Shown here one piece after another: positions 1 to 6,811 of a stretch of 18,166 nucleotides of DNA. Source of the DNA: an uncultured Collinsella sp. (GTDB taxonomy: Bacteria > Actinomycetota > Coriobacteriia > Coriobacteriales > Coriobacteriaceae). The stretch is from positions 1 to 18,166 of the forward strand of contig URNJ01000017.1 in the NCBI GenBank assembly GCA_900549215.1, given 5' to 3'. Both the position numbers and the translations under genes were made by a program. The notes below the pieces were generated by a model. It was not told the DNA's origin. It searched no databases and saw only the letters and a program-made list of their open reading frames with translations. Each line of letters begins with the position of its first letter. Positions within the stretch are counted from its first letter, which is position 1.

Positions 1-959
1 TCGGCCTCCACGGCGTCGCGATACAGCTCTTGGCGCAGCCACGATGTGAGTGCACCCGCCGTATTGGTCCCCGCGCAGATTCCGTAAGTTCCGGGAATGA
101 TAAACGTCCCTGGCCACAGGCGGGCATCATCGACCATATGATCAGCTAGGTAGATGAAATACGCCGTGCTCCCCAACTGAACCATCATATCGCCGGGACG
201 GAATACACCCGTCGAAATGGCCTCGGCACCAGAGTCGCCCGTTCCCACTAAGACAGGTGTCCCCGCCGCGAGCCCCGTCGCCTCAGCCGCACGCTGCGTA
301 ATCACCCCGGCAATATCGGTAGCCGACATTACCTCCGCCATCTGGTCAGGCCGGCAGAAACGAGCACATTCCCGAGCATCAACCTTCCAGGTGTAGCGGT
401 CGTATAGGGGAAGAAAATCCTCCGCCAAATAACGGTCCACCGTAAAACGCCCTGTCAACTTTGCGCACAGAAACGATGACGCCGTCAGGAACTTCGCGGC
501 ACGTTGGTGCACCTCGGGCATATTCTCCTTAAACCACAAGATCTTGGGAGCAATATCTGACGAACAGGGATCGTGCCCGAAAAGCTCGCGTGCGCGATCT
601 GACCCATATTCGGAAAGAAGCTCGTCAATCTGCGGCTTCGAACGTGCATCGACTCCATACAAAATCGCGGGCGCCAGCGCGTTGCACTCGGTATCGACCG
701 GCACGCAGTCGCAACCCAATGCGGATAGGCCCACGCATCCGATCTGCGCCGCGTTAACCCCCGATCGCGCCACCAGCTCGCGCGACAAGCGGCAAAAATC
801 GCCCCACCAAACTGCCTCCGCATCATGCTGGTACCATCCATCACACGGGTTGTCTGTCTCGTGTCCGCAAGAGACTTGGCAAACGATGTTGCATCGATCA
901 TCGATTAAAACGCCTTTAGAGGCGCTTGTCCCAATATCAATACCCAGATAGAACGCCAT
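1..959 (-). CDS. FGGY-family carbohydrate kinase, partial (N-terminal 319 residues)
   Basis: This is the last gene of the catabolic locus visible here; it runs off the left edge, so about 319 of a usual ~500 residues are present. The family phosphorylates sugars or polyols with ATP in the cytoplasm. The N-terminal phosphate-binding motif LGIDIGTSASKG lies at residues 5-16, the GWYQHDAEAVWW segment typical of FGGY kinases at 41-52, the GVDARS segment carrying the likely catalytic Asp at 102-107, and the GTGDSGAE and QLGSTAYF motifs around 239-268. The ATG at 957-959 starts 6 bases after the stop of the SgcQ-like gene, and the ribosome site (GAGGGGAG) overlaps that stop, so translation is probably coupled. 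The substrate cannot be read from the sequence. It is the third sugar kinase in this locus. Confident for family, not for substrate. Confidence 0.9.
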   Translation of the reverse strand, partial: MAFYLGIDIGTSASKGVLIDDRCNIVCQVSCGHETDNPCDGWYQHDAEAVWWGDFCRLSRELVARSGVNAAQIGCVGLSALGCDCVPVDTECNALAPAILYGVDARSKPQIDELLSEYGSDRARELFGHDPCSSDIAPKILWFKENMPEVHQRAAKFLTASSFLCAKLTGRFTVDRYLAEDFLPLYDRYTWKVDARECARFCRPDQMAEVMSATDIAGVITQRAAEATGLAAGTPVLVGTGDSGAEAISTGVFRPGDMMVQLGSTAYFIYLADHMVDDARLWPGTFIIPGTYGICAGTNTAGALTSWLRQELYRDAVEA

Positions 960-965
960 GGGTGC

Positions 966-1775
966 CTACTCCCCTCGCGCCGTACGAGCGGCAGCCATAA
1001 AACGAACTACCCGCTCAACATCAACCGGGGCATCCAGCTTTCCGCCGCGCTTTAAGCACGTGCCGACAAACGCGCCATCGTAGTGAGCAAATACGTCAGC
1101 CACGGTATTTTCGCGACAACCGGTGCCACATACCACGGGCACTTCGCCAACACGCTCGCGGACCTCATCGGCAAGCTCGCCCGAAGCGCCACGACCGGCA
1201 GCCGAACCACCGATGACCATCGCATCCGGTAGGCAATTAAAGAGAAGTGAATCGGCAATGTCCGCAGTCGTGCGGTCGTTGAGATAAACCTCCCCCTCGC
1301 TCGTGATGAAGTGAAAAAGTTTGAGGTCGTCCAGGCGCAGCGCCGCCTTGCGACGCATGGTGCGGGCGAAATCTCGGTTAATCAGCCCGAGATCACCGGC
1401 CCAGGCACCGCAAAAATTGCAGCGCGTGAACTGCGCGTCGACGGCAGCGCACAGCTCGATTGTGGCATCACCATCGTAAATAGCCTCAGCTCCCCAAGGG
1501 GTCGACAAATCATGGGACAGAGCCCCGATAACATAGCCCATCGATGCAAGGGTTGAGGGAGAAACGTGCTGCTCATAGGGCATCGAGAGCTCATTGGTAA
1601 TCAAAATGCCATCGACACCGCCCTGCTGCAACGCCTCGAGATCGCGCTTGGCGGCTTCCACGACCTGCGACACGCTTCCGCCCGGGTAATACAGCGGATC
1701 GCCCGGCAGAGGACGCAGGTGCAGCATTCCGATAACCGGCTTTTCGGTCTTGAACATCGAGGTTAGAAACGACAT
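966..1775 (-). CDS. BtpA/SgcQ family TIM-barrel protein
   Basis: This 269-residue protein belongs to the BtpA/SgcQ family (PF03437), predicted TIM barrels. The founding members are cyanobacterial BtpA, needed for photosystem I accumulation, and E. coli SgcQ of a cryptic sugar operon; no reaction is established for the bacterial sugar-operon members. Visible family features are the N-terminal IGMLHLRPLPG (residues 15-25), GGVDGILITNE near 52-62, and a C-terminal phosphate-binding-like strand with CGTGCRENTVAD. I chose the ATG at 1773-1775 over an in-frame ATG at 1790 because AAGGAG lies 6 bases upstream of the former and nothing suitable precedes the latter. It sits between yjbQ (33-base gap) and the FGGY kinase (6-base gap), which supports one transcript. 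Co-occurrence with sugar kinases suggests a step on a phosphorylated sugar, but that is inference. Confidence 0.85.
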   Translation of the reverse strand: MSFLTSMFKTEKPVIGMLHLRPLPGDPLYYPGGSVSQVVEAAKRDLEALQQGGVDGILITNELSMPYEQHVSPSTLASMGYVIGALSHDLSTPWGAEAIYDGDATIELCAAVDAQFTRCNFCGAWAGDLGLINRDFARTMRRKAALRLDDLKLFHFITSEGEVYLNDRTTADIADSLLFNCLPDAMVIGGSAAGRGASGELADEVRERVGEVPVVCGTGCRENTVADVFAHYDGAFVGTCLKRGGKLDAPVDVERVVRFMAAARTARGE

Positions 1776-1808
1776 AACGTACTCCTTCATGGGGTTATTG
1801 CAGGGGCG

Positions 1809-2243
1809 TTACTCCCCCAGCACCTCGACGTACACTTTTCGCTTCTGAGGACCGTCAAACTCCGCAAGATAGATGTTCTGGGCACCTCCGCACACGATGT
1901 GGCCATCTTGGACGGGAAAGAAGCAACTGTTTCCACAAATCATGCTCTTGATATGCCCACAGGAGTTGTTGCCGGTGGCTCCATAACTCGGCAGGAAGTG
2001 CGCATGCGCGTAGGGGGCATCGAGTGGGGCGATGCGATCAAGCGTCTCCATAAGATCCGTCTCCACGCAGGGCAGTCCCTCGTTTACCACGATTCCACAG
2101 GTCGTATGTGACAAAATAATCGCTGCCAAGCCATTGGTCACCGAGCTGCGTTCGATGGCAGCGTGCACGTCCTCGGTAATATCGATGAACTGGTCCGGAG
2201 CAGTCGATAGATAGCTCAATGTCTCGAGCGTCACCATGTTCAC
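1809..2243 (-). CDS. YjbQ family (UPF0047) protein
   Basis: This protein of 144 residues matches the full length of the YjbQ/UPF0047 family, some members of which have weak thiamine-phosphate synthase activity and whose physiological role is unclear. Family hallmarks are SHTTCGIVVNEG at residues 45-56 (His46) and GHIKSMICG at 96-104, with EFDGPQKRKVYVEVLGE at the C terminus. The usual GTWQ motif reads GGAQ here (119-122), losing the Trp. The GTG start at 2241-2243 overlaps the amidohydrolase stop in a 4-base GTGA arrangement, which argues for translational coupling. An ATG at 2235-2237 is an alternative. Pairing with an amidohydrolase, SgcQ and sugar kinases suggests a sugar-phosphate-related role rather than thiamine synthesis; this is inference. 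Confidence 0.85.
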   Translation of the reverse strand: MNMVTLETLSYLSTAPDQFIDITEDVHAAIERSSVTNGLAAIILSHTTCGIVVNEGLPCVETDLMETLDRIAPLDAPYAHAHFLPSYGATGNNSCGHIKSMICGNSCFFPVQDGHIVCGGAQNIYLAEFDGPQKRKVYVEVLGE

Positions 2244-3100
2244 TCATCCCCTTCAAGAAAACGCAGGGCATTACCCCAGTAGAGCCTTTCTCGCGCATCA
2301 TCGCGCATGGGCACGGTATCGAGCGCCCGCTTGAGTTTGAATGCACGGAAACGCGGCGTATTGCTGGCGAACATCACTTGATGCGATAGCGCGCGCTCAT
2401 ACCACAGCGGCCCCATATCGACCGTGAAAAGACGCTGCATCATCTCCTCGGGCGAATCGATGTAAGTGATAGAGGTGTCCGCGTAGCAGTTGGGATGCTT
2501 GAGCAGCATCGCCACGGTCTCGCGCACCCAGGGCCAGCCAAAGTGGGTCAAACTAAAGCGCACATTTGGATGCGTTGCGATTGTGTGCTCAAATGCAAGC
2601 GGGTTACTGCGCGAGAGCTCTGCGCCAGGCTCCCAAGACATACCGGCATGGAAAACCACCGGCTTGTTATAGCGCTCGCACAGCTCGTAAAGCGGCTCGG
2701 CCACAGCATCATCGGGGGCAAAACCCTGCTTTGCCGGATGCAGGCAAAGCCCTTTTGCCCCCAACTCGGTAAAGGCGCGCTCCAATTCGTCTGCGGCACC
2801 GCTCACCTGCGGGTCTACGCTCGCAAATCCCCACAGACGATCGGGGTGCGCGGCAACCAGCATGGCAATCTGGTCATTGGTGCCAAAGTGCCCTCCGCAT
2901 GCCGTGGTTACATCGAGCGGCATGAGCACGCTCTTCCGCACGTCGCAGACGTCCATCTCGACTTGAAGCTCATCCCAATCCATGGGGCCCATATGCCCCA
3001 TACCAAATTCTCGTGACCAAAAACCGAATCCATCAGGCTCATCACCCGGCGTACAGATCTCGCCGTAGAGCATAGGATGGACCAACATGTCGATAACCAT
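2240..3100 (-). CDS. Amidohydrolase-2 family protein with altered metal site
   Basis: This 286-residue TIM-barrel protein resembles the amidohydrolase-2 family (PF04909, ACMSD-like hydrolases and decarboxylases). The fold landmarks are VVFHAG (His151), SLTHFGWPW (His186) and the C-terminal YWGNALRFL (274-282). Two usual metal ligands are replaced: the N-terminal D-x-H-x-H reads DMLVH (residues 4-8, first His replaced by Leu6), and the late Asp of the usual G-S/T-D-x-P motif is Asn247 in ASNTPRF. I checked both codons (TTG and AAT) against the sequence. The protein may therefore be metal-free, use another chemistry, or be non-catalytic. The ATG at 3098-3100 is preceded by AAAGGAG, which is why an upstream in-frame ATG at 3121 was not used. 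It overlaps yjbQ by 4 bases and lies 27 bases after the second PfkB kinase. Confidence 0.85.
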   Translation of the reverse strand: MVIDMLVHPMLYGEICTPGDEPDGFGFWSREFGMGHMGPMDWDELQVEMDVCDVRKSVLMPLDVTTACGGHFGTNDQIAMLVAAHPDRLWGFASVDPQVSGAADELERAFTELGAKGLCLHPAKQGFAPDDAVAEPLYELCERYNKPVVFHAGMSWEPGAELSRSNPLAFEHTIATHPNVRFSLTHFGWPWVRETVAMLLKHPNCYADTSITYIDSPEEMMQRLFTVDMGPLWYERALSHQVMFASNTPRFRAFKLKRALDTVPMRDDARERLYWGNALRFLEGDE

Positions 3101-3127
3101 TTCGTACTCCTTTCCGGGCATTTGACC

Positions 3128-3928
3128 CTAGTACGGCTCAAACGAACCAATCACTCGGGACGACAGCTCAGCGCCCGCCTTCATACACGCCGGAATATCA
3201 AGGCCATCGATCACGCCCTTGGTAAACCCGGCAATATACGAGTCGCCGGCACCCACGGTATTAACGACCTTCTCCGCCGGTACGATCCCGCACTCATAGA
3301 AGCGCTCGCCGTCATAGGCAATGCTTCCCTTCTCGCCAAGCGTGGCAACCGCAACGCGCGGTCCCAATCCCTGCACGTGGCGTACCCAGTCTCGTAGCTC
3401 CGGAGTGTCCTCTTCAAACGACATGAACGCATAGTCTACGTAAGGAAAATGAGCCTCGCAGGCATATTCGGGATCCTGGCTGAACACCGAGAAGTCCATA
3501 ACCACCGTCTTGCCCGCATCATGCCATTCGGGCAGGAGGTCCAAACAATTGCCAAACAGGTCGGTATGAATGATGTCATGCTCCAGGATAAACGCCCGGT
3601 CGTCTTCATTCGGTCGATATGTCTCCATTACGCCATCGATTGCCTCGAGATGCACGCGATCGACGCCGTCTTTCAATGCCATGAGCATCACCGAGGTGTC
3701 GCCATCCTCCACCCGCAGATGTGAGATATCGAACCCCTCAGCGGCCAGTGCCTCTCTCATCTTGTCTCCGTACTCGTCCTTGCCGACAACCGACACGGCG
3801 GATACCGAAACTCCCATTCGTGCAAGATGGATACCCCAGTCAATGCCGTTACCAGTCGGATAGAACACGCCGATGTTTTGATAGACGTCCGCACAGCAAA
3901 AACCAGCCGCACACGCTTTAATACCCAT
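3128..3928 (-). CDS. PfkB-family sugar kinase, divergent FrlD paralogue
   Basis: This 266-residue ribokinase/PfkB-family protein would phosphorylate a sugar or sugar conjugate with ATP. The catalytic GAGDS motif (Asp229) lies at residues 226-230, and the TLGEKGSIAYDG nucleotide-site segment precedes it. It resembles the fructoselysine 6-kinase-like protein encoded just upstream at 4050-4913, but its substrate-side motif reads PTGNGIDWG (24-32) where that protein has PGGNAVNFA, so substrate preference probably differs. The ATG at 3926-3928 follows TTGGAG at good spacing; a TTG at 3940 in the same frame is less likely. A strong hairpin separates it from the upstream kinase, so it may begin a second transcription unit or be expressed by read-through. 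A role in the same fructosamine pathway is inferred. Confidence 0.88.
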   Translation of the reverse strand: MGIKACAAGFCCADVYQNIGVFYPTGNGIDWGIHLARMGVSVSAVSVVGKDEYGDKMREALAAEGFDISHLRVEDGDTSVMLMALKDGVDRVHLEAIDGVMETYRPNEDDRAFILEHDIIHTDLFGNCLDLLPEWHDAGKTVVMDFSVFSQDPEYACEAHFPYVDYAFMSFEEDTPELRDWVRHVQGLGPRVAVATLGEKGSIAYDGERFYECGIVPAEKVVNTVGAGDSYIAGFTKGVIDGLDIPACMKAGAELSSRVIGSFEPY

Positions 3929-3945
3929 GGTATTCTCCAATGATC

Positions 3946-3979
3946 AAAAGGGGACCCACCACATGGCGAGCCCCCTTTT
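3946..3979 (-). terminator. Hairpin with flanking A/T runs between the two PfkB genes
   Basis: AAAAGGGG (3946-3953) pairs with CCCCTTTT (3972-3979) around an 18-base loop. On the minus strand the right-hand arm ends in CCCCTTTT, the form of an intrinsic terminator for the gene at 4050-4913. It ends only about 10 bases before the ribosome site of the next gene, so it may act as a partial terminator that lowers expression of the downstream half of the locus. Confidence 0.6.
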
Positions 3980-4049
3980 CGCGTTTCGCTTATTGTTTTG
4001 CATCGGCTGTCCAAAGCCTCATAGCCAGACCGCCGTACGCTTTCTTAAG

Positions 4050-4913
4050 CTATTCGACGATTGGTGCTCCGTGGCCCCAAGAACCTTCCATGCCGCACAC
4101 GGTCGAAGCAAACCCGGCAGCAAAGTCGAGCGCGCGCTCGATGGCCTCGGCGCCATCCTCACCACGCTTGGCGGAATCGAGATAGCACATCAAAAACGAG
4201 GTGAGGAACGAGTCGCCCGCCCCCATGGTGTCCTTCATGTCCGTTACCGGTTTAGCCAGCTGGCGGTAATAACGCTCGCCGTCGTAAGCAATGCAGCCCT
4301 CAGCGCCCGCCGTAGCCGACACAAAACGCGGACCCAAGCCCTTCACCCATGCCAGACGCTCGCGAATCTCGTCCTCACTCGCGGCGTCCGCCGCACTAAA
4401 GAAAGCGAAATCGACGTAGGGCGCAATCTGCTCGTAGTACTCGTCGGTGGAGTCGTCCGAAAAGTCAAAAGAGACCGTGACGCCCGCAGCCTTCAGCTTG
4501 GGCAACTCGCGCTCGGTAAAGCAATAGTTGCCAGAATGAACCACATCGAACTGCTTCATGTACGCAAGGTCAAAGCGGTCGAGGACATAGCGCGCATCGC
4601 CACGGATACCGCCCTCGTTGGAGCCGAGGAAGACACGGTCACCGTCAACGACGGTCACGCGAGCCGCTCCGTTCTCGCCAATCATCTGCTCGCACTTGTC
4701 AAGCTCGATATCCTCATCCTCGAGGCTTGCAATGACATGCTCGGCAGCGGCGTCATTGCCAAAAATGCCCATGTATGCAGAGCGTGCGGCGCCGCATTTC
4801 TTGGCGTAGACGGCAAAGTTCACCGCATTGCCGCCGGGATACATGGTGTGGATATGCTCGTAGCGATCGACGACGTTGTCGCCAAATCCGAGCGCGTTAA
4901 CGTTAAACGCCAT
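4050..4913 (-). CDS. frlD: FrlD-like fructosamine (fructoselysine) 6-kinase
   Basis: This PfkB-family kinase of 287 residues would phosphorylate C6 of an Amadori sugar such as fructoselysine, giving the substrate for the SIS-domain deglycase encoded next to it. It shares with E. coli FrlD the N-terminal GDNVVDRY (11-18), the substrate-side YPGGNAVNFAVY (25-36), the SFDFSDD segment (148-154) and the catalytic DTMGAGDSF (228-236, Asp234). The ATG at 4911-4913 is preceded by AAGGGG and starts 14 bases after the deglycase stop, so the two genes are surely cotranscribed. Identification as a fructosamine kinase rests on these motifs plus its frlB- and frlC-like neighbours. The amine part of the substrate (lysine, asparagine, glutamine or other) cannot be told. 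Confidence 0.85.
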   Translation of the reverse strand: MAFNVNALGFGDNVVDRYEHIHTMYPGGNAVNFAVYAKKCGAARSAYMGIFGNDAAAEHVIASLEDEDIELDKCEQMIGENGAARVTVVDGDRVFLGSNEGGIRGDARYVLDRFDLAYMKQFDVVHSGNYCFTERELPKLKAAGVTVSFDFSDDSTDEYYEQIAPYVDFAFFSAADAASEDEIRERLAWVKGLGPRFVSATAGAEGCIAYDGERYYRQLAKPVTDMKDTMGAGDSFLTSFLMCYLDSAKRGEDGAEAIERALDFAAGFASTVCGMEGSWGHGAPIVE

Positions 4914-4927
4914 GGCCTTTGCCCCTT

Positions 4928-5896
4928 CTAGTACTCGACAACACCCATATAGCGGCGGAAATCGGGATCATGATCAAACACCTTGCCGCGTGCAGCACGC
5001 AGCTCGCAGTTCATGGCGTAGAACAGCACCGGGTCCAGATAGGCACGGACGCTCGCCGGCACGGCTTCCATACCGTACTCCTTGGCATCGAGCACCATCA
5101 GCGTATCAGTATGCGTCTTAAGGAACGCCAGGGCGCGCTCGTCCATAGCACGGCACTCGCTGGAGCCCATCTGCAGGAAGTAAAAAACGCCATCCTGAGT
5201 AGCCTCGAAGGGACCATGGAAGTACTCAGCAGAGTGGATGTAGCTGCAGTGCTGCCACTGCATCTCCATAAGAGAGCAGATAGCGAAACCGTAGGTCTGG
5301 CTAAAGTTGGGACCGCTGCCCAGAATATAGAAGAACTCGTGCTCCTGGCAAAGCTTGGCAAAGCGATCGCCCAGCTCGGCATTTACCTTCTCGCGTGCCG
5401 GGGGAAGAATCTTATCCATCTCGGCAATACCGGCATACATATCGGCAAGATCGGCGTAGCCCTCCTGCTGATCGAGCAGCTCTGCCGCAAGCGACAGCGA
5501 AATGCCAGCGGGGACCTCGGCCTGCGGCACGCCCTCGCCCCACGGGTAGACCCACGTGGTCCATTTACCGGTGTCGATCTTAGATCCAGCGTTGTCGGTC
5601 TGGGCGATCACCGTAGCGCCGGCGGCAAGGGCAATCTCGCAGCCCTCAACGACCTCGGGGGTGTTGCCACTATGGCTGCAAGCAATGACCAGGGACTTCT
5701 CGCCCAGACGGCGCGGGCGCATGATATCAAACTCGCGAGCCGTATAGATATACGAAGTGAAGGTGGTTGCCTCGCGCTGCAGAAGCTCATGAGCCGGGAT
5801 CAAATCGATCATGGAGCCACCGCAAGCAATCCAGTAGACGCTGTCGAACTTGCCCTTCTCGGCAATTGCCTCTTTGATCAGATCGTGTGCGTTCAT
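4928..5896 (-). CDS. frlB: FrlB/FraB-like SIS-domain fructosamine-6-phosphate deglycase
   Basis: This double-SIS-domain protein of 322 residues is predicted to cleave a 6-phosphofructosamine into glucose 6-phosphate and the free amine. SIS landmarks are ACGGS (24-28) and CSHSGNT (73-79) in the first domain and ILGSGPN (191-197) in the second. Glu211 (LMEMQW) and His227 (EYFHGP) are 16 residues apart, matching the spacing of the catalytic Glu/His pair known from Salmonella FraB. The C terminus, ending DPDFRRYMGVVEY, closely resembles that of E. coli FrlB. I took the ATG at 5894-5896, preceded by AAAGGAA, rather than an in-frame ATG 13 codons upstream. Fructoselysine, fructose-asparagine and fructose-glutamine deglycases share this architecture, so the exact substrate is open. 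Confidence 0.88.
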   Translation of the reverse strand: MNAHDLIKEAIAEKGKFDSVYWIACGGSMIDLIPAHELLQREATTFTSYIYTAREFDIMRPRRLGEKSLVIACSHSGNTPEVVEGCEIALAAGATVIAQTDNAGSKIDTGKWTTWVYPWGEGVPQAEVPAGISLSLAAELLDQQEGYADLADMYAGIAEMDKILPPAREKVNAELGDRFAKLCQEHEFFYILGSGPNFSQTYGFAICSLMEMQWQHCSYIHSAEYFHGPFEATQDGVFYFLQMGSSECRAMDERALAFLKTHTDTLMVLDAKEYGMEAVPASVRAYLDPVLFYAMNCELRAARGKVFDHDPDFRRYMGVVEY

Positions 5897-5921
5897 ATCC
5901 AGTTCCTTTCTTATTTGGCCC

Positions 5922-5942
5922 GCAATCAATGACATTGGTTGC
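5922..5942. repeat. 21-bp near-perfect palindrome between frlC- and frlB-like genes
   Basis: GCAATCAATG (5922-5931) is mirrored by CATTGGTTGC (5933-5942) around a single central base, with one mismatch. It fills much of the 62-base gap between the epimerase and deglycase genes. The short centre suits a DNA-binding dimer site better than an RNA hairpin, though an mRNA stem-loop is possible. No T-run follows on either strand. Confidence 0.5.
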
Positions 5943-5958
5943 GTAGCCGATAGTTGGT

Positions 5959-6810
5959 TTAGTCGATCAGATATTTCTCGAATGCGGCCATGTTCTTGGC
6001 ATCTGCCGCCGCCGGGTCATCGTAGTAACGACCATCCGTGATTTCCTGGCCCAGCATGCCGTCGAAACCATGGGCGTTAAGTGTGGCGACGAAGGCGTCC
6101 ATATCGTGCTTGCCATCGCCCCACACCAGATGGCCATACGGGTCGCCGTCGATAAAGTGCATCTCGTGAATTGCCCCATCACCAAAGGCGGCAAACCAGT
6201 CCTCGAGCGTCTCGCCTGCAACGCCCATCGCGGTTGTATCAACCATAGGCTGTAAGTACGGGCTCGCGACCTCGTCAATCATGCGCTTCGCATCGGAAAC
6301 CGTCGTCACAAGGTTGCTCTCCTCGGGACGCAGGCTTTCCATCGTAAGCACCAGACCGTGCTCGCCGGCATACTCCGCCAGAATGGACAAGTGCTCGCGG
6401 CTGCGCTTCCAGGCTTCCTCGCGGTCCTCGTCCCAGTCGCCCCAGCCCGAGTTTACGGACATGCGGTCGCACCCAAGTACCTCGGCAAGCTCAATGCCGT
6501 GCTTAAAGTACGCCAGGCTGCGCTGTTCATGCAGCGGTTTGCGTGCGCAGTACTGCCAAGGATAGACAACATTCTCGGGGCACAGAGTACGATACCTAAG
6601 CCCACGGTCTGCAGCCTTTTTCGCCAGGACCTCAGCCTCAAAGTAGCCCGTGTGGTCGAGCGTCACATGCGGCTCCGCACACCACAGCTCAATGGACTCA
6701 AAGCCCAAGCGCTGCTGCACATCAAGGAAGTAATCGAGCGACCACATGATGTAGTGGATATTCATGCCCGCAATCTGCTCGCGGTGCAGCGTCGGTTTGG
6801 ATTCAGGCAT
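5959..6810 (-). CDS. frlC: FrlC-like sugar-amine 3-epimerase / isomerase (AP-endonuclease-2-type TIM barrel)
   Basis: This 283-residue protein is a xylose-isomerase-like TIM barrel. By motif and context it resembles FrlC, which interconverts fructoselysine and psicoselysine. The four metal ligands expected in this fold are visible: Glu158 (MESLRPEESN), Asp191 (PMVDTT), His218 (MHFIDGD) and Glu256 (GQEITDG). The region around 158-220 follows FrlC closely. The ATG at 6808-6810 has AAGGAGG at ideal spacing and begins one base after the stop of the YtcJ-like gene, so translation is coupled. It probably widens the range of isomers that the kinase and deglycase can use. A related isomerase acting on another ketose conjugate is the main alternative. 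Confidence 0.82.
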   Translation of the reverse strand: MPESKPTLHREQIAGMNIHYIMWSLDYFLDVQQRLGFESIELWCAEPHVTLDHTGYFEAEVLAKKAADRGLRYRTLCPENVVYPWQYCARKPLHEQRSLAYFKHGIELAEVLGCDRMSVNSGWGDWDEDREEAWKRSREHLSILAEYAGEHGLVLTMESLRPEESNLVTTVSDAKRMIDEVASPYLQPMVDTTAMGVAGETLEDWFAAFGDGAIHEMHFIDGDPYGHLVWGDGKHDMDAFVATLNAHGFDGMLGQEITDGRYYDDPAAADAKNMAAFEKYLID

Positions 6811-6811
6811 C

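Noticed and set aside
1809..2243. Calling YjbQ a thiamine-phosphate synthase (ThiE replacement)
   Set aside because: That activity is weak and known only for some members; no thi genes are near, and the neighbours are sugar-related.
4919..5932. 337-codon plus-strand open frame opposite the deglycase gene
   Set aside because: No recognisable domain; shadow of the frlB-like gene, whose active-site residues are all present on the minus strand.
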